Position numbers and translations under genes: made by a program. The notes under the pieces were generated by a model. The model did not search any database, was not told where the DNA came from, and saw only the letters and a list, made by a program, of their open reading frames with translations. This document shows, one piece after another, positions 15,071 to 18,213 of a DNA stretch of 18,213 bases. The stretch is from Bacteroidales bacterium (lineage in GTDB: Bacteria; Bacteroidota; Bacteroidia; Bacteroidales; UBA932): assembly GCA_017615135.1 (NCBI GenBank), contig JAGAAU010000184.1:1-18213 (forward strand), given 5' to 3'. Each line of letters starts with the position of its first letter. Within the stretch, counting starts at the first letter, position 1.

Positions 15071-17428
15071 CTAATTGAACAATCTGTCTTCTATACTCTC
15101 TTCCTCAATTATACCGCCGTCTTCACTGACTTTAATGTCGGGGCAGTCTATGTCCAGATGTACACCGGAAGGCGGCATGAAGCGGTCTGCCTCACTGAAG
15201 TCCAGGCTGCTGTCTGCCAGACACTTCTTCATGAAGATGGCCCAGATGGGCAGAGCGGCGTTGGCACCCTGACCCAGTGCCGTAGACTGGAAGTGAACCT
15301 GACGGTCTTCAGCTCCGGTCCAGACTCCGGCGGTAATGAAAGGAGTGTAACCTATGAACCAGCCGTCGGAATTGTCGTTGGTGGTACCGGTCTTTCCTGC
15401 GATATCGCCTTTAAGGCCATATTGCCCGCGCAGGCGGTAACCGGTTCCGTTGTTCACCACGCCCTGCATCATTGTAATCATCTCATATGCGGCGGCGGCA
15501 TCCATAGCCTCGCGGCTGTGGCTGGTGAATTCGGAAAGCACCGTACCCTGGTTGTCCTCTATCCTCCTTACGTAATTGGGATAAATGTAGATTCCCTTGG
15601 AAGGGAAAGTGTTGTAGGCTGCCACCATCTCGTAGGGAGAAATGTCGGCGGCACCCACGCAGAGCGAATGCACCGCATCTATCCGACCGGAAATTCCCAT
15701 CCTCCGCATCATGGAAACCACAGCCTCGGGGCCATAGGTCTTCATCAGAAATGCGGAAATGTTGTTCTTGCTCCGGGAAAGCCCCCATTTAAGGGTTACC
15801 GTGGCGCCGGAAGTGCCTCCGTCCTGCTTGGGAGCCCAGGTCTCGCCGGAAGGCAGGGTTATCATATAGGTCTGGTCTATGAGGCGGTAGCAGGGGGTCA
15901 TACCCTGTTCCATCGCATAGGCATAGATGAACGGTTTGATGGTTGAACCAACCTGGCGGCGGCCCTGCCCCACGTTGTCGTACTTGAAGTAGCGATAGTT
16001 GGGACCGCCCACATAGGCCTTCACATGGCCGGTCTGCGGCTCGATTGCCACAAAGCCCGCGCGCAGTATGCCCTTGTAGTAGCGGATAGAATCGTCCGGA
16101 GTCATCAGGGTGTCTACGTACCCTTTCTTGTTCCAGGAAAAGACGCGCATCTTCACAGGCTTGCTGAACTGGGCCAGAATATCCTGCTCGGACACTCCGC
16201 GCTTTTTCTGCATACGGTAGCGGTCGCTCCATTTGCGGGCCTGCATCATCAGCCTGCCGATATTCTCCTGGCTTACGTCGTTGGCGAAGGGTTTGTTGCG
16301 CTTCCATTTCTGTTCGGCCTGGAACTTCGGCTGCAGGTTCTTGCCCAGATGCTCTGCAACTGCCTCCTCGGCGTACTGCTGCATCTTATAGTTGATGGTG
16401 GTATAGATGCGGAGGCCGTCGCGGTCGAGGTCGTAACGGCTGCCGTCCGGTTTGTGGTTCTTGTTCAGCCAGCCAAAGATGGCATCGCTCTCCCAGCGAA
16501 GGGAATCGGCGGAATAGAGCTCATGGTCTGAATATGCGGAGCGTTTGGGCTTATTTGCCGACATATCCCGGCGCAGACGGTCCCTGAAATACGGAGCCAG
16601 TCCGGAATTATGGTCCAGAACGGAGTAAGACAGGATTATGGGCAGCTGCTTCAGGGAATCAGCCTCTGCGGCCTTCAGGTATCCGGCCTGAACCATACGG
16701 TCCATAACGAAGTTCCGGCGGCCTATGCTGTGGTTGTAATTCCGCACGGGATTGTAGCGCGTGGGTTTGTTCACCATGCCAATCAGAGTGGCGCTCTCCT
16801 CAACGCTGAGGTCTGCCGGCCTTTTGGCGAAGAAAGTTTCCGCGGCGGTCCTCACTCCGTAAGCCTCGCTTCCGAAGAAGATGGAGTTGAGGTACATGGC
16901 CATGATTTCCTCCTTGGTGTAATCTCTCTCAAGCCGCACGGCGGTTATCCACTCGCGGAGTTTGTTCCAGACCATCACCACCTTGGACCATCCGGGCACC
17001 CGGCTCCTGCTCTCGGTTCTGGGATACAGGGTTTTGGCCAGCTGCTGGGTTATGGTACTTCCGCCGCCCTGGCTCATATCGCCCCTCAGCAGGGTTTTGA
17101 AGAACACGCGCCCCAGACCGCGTATATCTACTCCGGAATGCCTGTAGAAGCGCTTGTCTTCCGTTGCCACCGCAGCGTGTACCAGATTGGGAGAAAGGTC
17201 CTTGTAATCTACATAGGTCCTGTTTTCAATATGGAAGGTGCAGAGCACCTCGCCGCCCTCGGCTATAACCTGGGTGGCCAGTTTGTTGTCCGGCCTTTCC
17301 AGCTCCTCGAAGGAAGGGATGTCGGCACAAAGTGCCACTATTATGAGCATCAGCGTTACCAGCACGAACGGCGCGCAAAGCAGAAGCCAATACCAGGAAA
17401 TTATCTTTTTCTTTGTTTTATCGCTCAT
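15071..17428 (-). CDS. Class A penicillin-binding protein (PBP1A family)
   Basis: Bifunctional peptidoglycan synthase of 785 residues. A short cytoplasmic tail and one membrane anchor (about residues 11-34) are followed by a GT51 glycosyltransferase domain: ATEDKRFYRHSGVD with catalytic Glu near 90, QGGGSTITQQLAK near 120-132, and MAMYLNSIFFGSEAYG near 177-191. The transpeptidase domain has STIK near 495-498 (active-site Ser 495), SKN near 553-555 and KTGTT near 679-683. All catalytic motifs are intact. The reading frame extends 49 codons upstream, but I chose the ATG at 17426-17428. It gives a normal N-terminus (MSDKTKKKII, then the anchor), while the longer form would run into the topA start. 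It is the first gene of the PBP-ddl-prmC operon. Confidence 0.95.
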   Translation of the reverse strand: MSDKTKKKIISWYWLLLCAPFVLVTLMLIIVALCADIPSFEELERPDNKLATQVIAEGGEVLCTFHIENRTYVDYKDLSPNLVHAAVATEDKRFYRHSGVDIRGLGRVFFKTLLRGDMSQGGGSTITQQLAKTLYPRTESRSRVPGWSKVVMVWNKLREWITAVRLERDYTKEEIMAMYLNSIFFGSEAYGVRTAAETFFAKRPADLSVEESATLIGMVNKPTRYNPVRNYNHSIGRRNFVMDRMVQAGYLKAAEADSLKQLPIILSYSVLDHNSGLAPYFRDRLRRDMSANKPKRSAYSDHELYSADSLRWESDAIFGWLNKNHKPDGSRYDLDRDGLRIYTTINYKMQQYAEEAVAEHLGKNLQPKFQAEQKWKRNKPFANDVSQENIGRLMMQARKWSDRYRMQKKRGVSEQDILAQFSKPVKMRVFSWNKKGYVDTLMTPDDSIRYYKGILRAGFVAIEPQTGHVKAYVGGPNYRYFKYDNVGQGRRQVGSTIKPFIYAYAMEQGMTPCYRLIDQTYMITLPSGETWAPKQDGGTSGATVTLKWGLSRSKNNISAFLMKTYGPEAVVSMMRRMGISGRIDAVHSLCVGAADISPYEMVAAYNTFPSKGIYIYPNYVRRIEDNQGTVLSEFTSHSREAMDAAAAYEMITMMQGVVNNGTGYRLRGQYGLKGDIAGKTGTTNDNSDGWFIGYTPFITAGVWTGAEDRQVHFQSTALGQGANAALPIWAIFMKKCLADSSLDFSEADRFMPPSGVHLDIDCPDIKVSEDGGIIEEESIEDRLFN

Positions 17429-17469
17429 TTTCAATGATTTACATACTGCCAAGCAGCTACTGTAGAATG

Positions 17470-17477
17470 CAAAATTA
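17470..17477 (-). promoter_or_regulatory. Possible -7 box for the PBP-ddl-prmC operon
   Basis: TAATTTTG on the minus strand is a perfect match to TAnnTTTG, about 42 bp before the PBP start codon. No TTTG or TTG is found 19-21 bp upstream, so the call rests on one element only. Confidence 0.35.
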
Positions 17478-17487
17478 ACGATTAAAT

Positions 17488-17519
17488 TTTGAATATTTGC
17501 GAGTTTGTGTTTTTCTTTG
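17488..17519 (+). promoter_or_regulatory. Probable topA promoter
   Basis: TTTG (17488-17491) lies 20 bp before TTTCTTTG (17512-17519), which matches TAnnTTTG except for one base. The topA start codon follows 19 bp downstream. The -33 box is only 10 bp from the divergent PBP -7 box, so the two promoters probably compete for space. Confidence 0.5.
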
Positions 17520-17538
17520 CAGTTCAAAACAGAATTAT

Positions 17539-18213
17539 ATGGCTGGAAATCTTGTGATAGTGGAGTCTCCGGCAAAGGCCAGGACCATACAGAATTTTCT
17601 CGGGGAAGGATTTACGGTAAAATCCAGTTTCGGACATATACGGGACCTGCCCGAGAAGAAGCTCAGTGTGGATATAGACCACGGTTTCGCTCCAGAGTAC
17701 GTGATTCCGGACAACAAGAAAAAACTGGTGGCGGAGCTCAAGAACGCCGCCAACAAGGCAGATACCGTCTGGCTGGCTTCCGATGAAGACCGCGAAGGAG
17801 AGGCCATTTCCTGGCACCTTTCGGAAACCCTCGGCCTGGACAAGGCCCGTACCAGACGCATAGTTTTTCACGAGATTACCAAGACCGCCATACTCAACGC
17901 CATCAAGAACCCCCGCGATATAGACTACAATCTGGTGAACGCGCAGCAGGCCCGCCGCACCCTGGACCGTCTGGTGGGCTTCGAACTTTCCCCCATCCTC
18001 TGGAGAAAGGTTCAGAAGGGTCTGTCGGCCGGAAGGGTACAGTCCGCCACACTTCGGCTGGTAGTGGACAGGGAGCGCGAGATAGAAGCCTTCAAGGCTG
18101 AACCATACTATACCGCAGACGGAGATTTCGTGATTGGCGGTGCAAAGGTCCGGGGCAGCCTGGACCGCCGTTTCCCGGACGAGAAGGAGGCACGGAAGTT
18201 CCTGGAAGACAGC
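17539..18213 (+). CDS. topA: DNA topoisomerase I, N-terminal part (runs off right edge)
   Basis: Type IA topoisomerase that relaxes negative supercoils. The first 225 codons are visible and no stop is reached. The TOPRIM domain is complete: VIVESPAKA with catalytic E9 (6-14), FGHIRDLP (31-38), and SDEDREGEAISWHL with the metal-binding D82 and D84 (81-94). The start of the next domain follows: FHEITKTAI (110-118), NAQQARRTLDRLVGFELSP (134-152 region) and GLSAGRVQSATLR (161-173). The ATG at 17539 gives the normal short N-terminus (MAGNLVIVESPAKA). The catalytic Tyr region lies beyond the window. The gene is divergent from the PBP gene across 110 bp. Confidence 0.97.
   Translation, partial: MAGNLVIVESPAKARTIQNFLGEGFTVKSSFGHIRDLPEKKLSVDIDHGFAPEYVIPDNKKKLVAELKNAANKADTVWLASDEDREGEAISWHLSETLGLDKARTRRIVFHEITKTAILNAIKNPRDIDYNLVNAQQARRTLDRLVGFELSPILWRKVQKGLSAGRVQSATLRLVVDREREIEAFKAEPYYTADGDFVIGGAKVRGSLDRRFPDEKEARKFLEDS

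Noticed and set aside
17429..17575. A 49-codon N-terminal extension of the penicillin-binding protein
   Set aside because: It would overlap the topA promoter and first codons, and the downstream ATG gives the normal tail-plus-anchor N-terminus.

Overview
This window looks like a chromosomal segment of a Bacteroidota species, most likely a gut-type Bacteroidales. Three intergenic regions carry promoters of the Bacteroidota type (a TTTG or GTTG -33 box about 20 bp before a TAnnTTTG -7 box). Start codons mostly lack Shine-Dalgarno sequences, and the encoded proteins match families common in that phylum. I cannot name the genus from sequence alone. No RNA gene, insertion sequence or CRISPR array was seen. 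Genes are packed tightly, and no stretch over 300 bp lacks a gene.

Left part (1-2790, minus strand): the 5' part of a ParD-type antitoxin gene whose toxin partner would lie off the left edge, with a promoter embedded in nested palindromes; a membrane protein of unknown function; and a Na+/phosphate cotransporter with a PhoU-like tail. The last two probably form an operon.

Centre (2914-12002, plus strand): a compact eight-gene operon. In order it encodes an SDR dehydrogenase, an IlvD/Edd-type dehydratase, a KDPG-type aldolase, a PfkB-family KDG-type kinase, a short SdhA/FrdA-like flavoprotein, a DUF1116 (YlbE/AllG-like) protein, a cupin-metallo-beta-lactamase fusion and a sodium:solute symporter. 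Gaps are 3-10 bp, apart from one 4-bp ATGA overlap. The SDR, dehydratase, kinase and aldolase suggest a modified Entner-Doudoroff route: a sugar or sugar acid is oxidised and dehydrated to a 2-keto-3-deoxy acid, phosphorylated, and split to pyruvate and a triose phosphate. The flavoprotein, DUF1116 and cupin-MBL genes are not part of any such route I know, so this operon is the best candidate here for an undescribed catabolic system. Its substrate cannot be read from sequence.

Right part (11994-17428, minus strand): a lipoprotein of unknown function that overlaps the symporter gene tail to tail, then a cell-wall and translation operon: a class A penicillin-binding protein, D-alanine-D-alanine ligase and the release-factor methyltransferase PrmC. 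Divergent from it, topA (DNA topoisomerase I) starts at 17539 and runs off the right edge.
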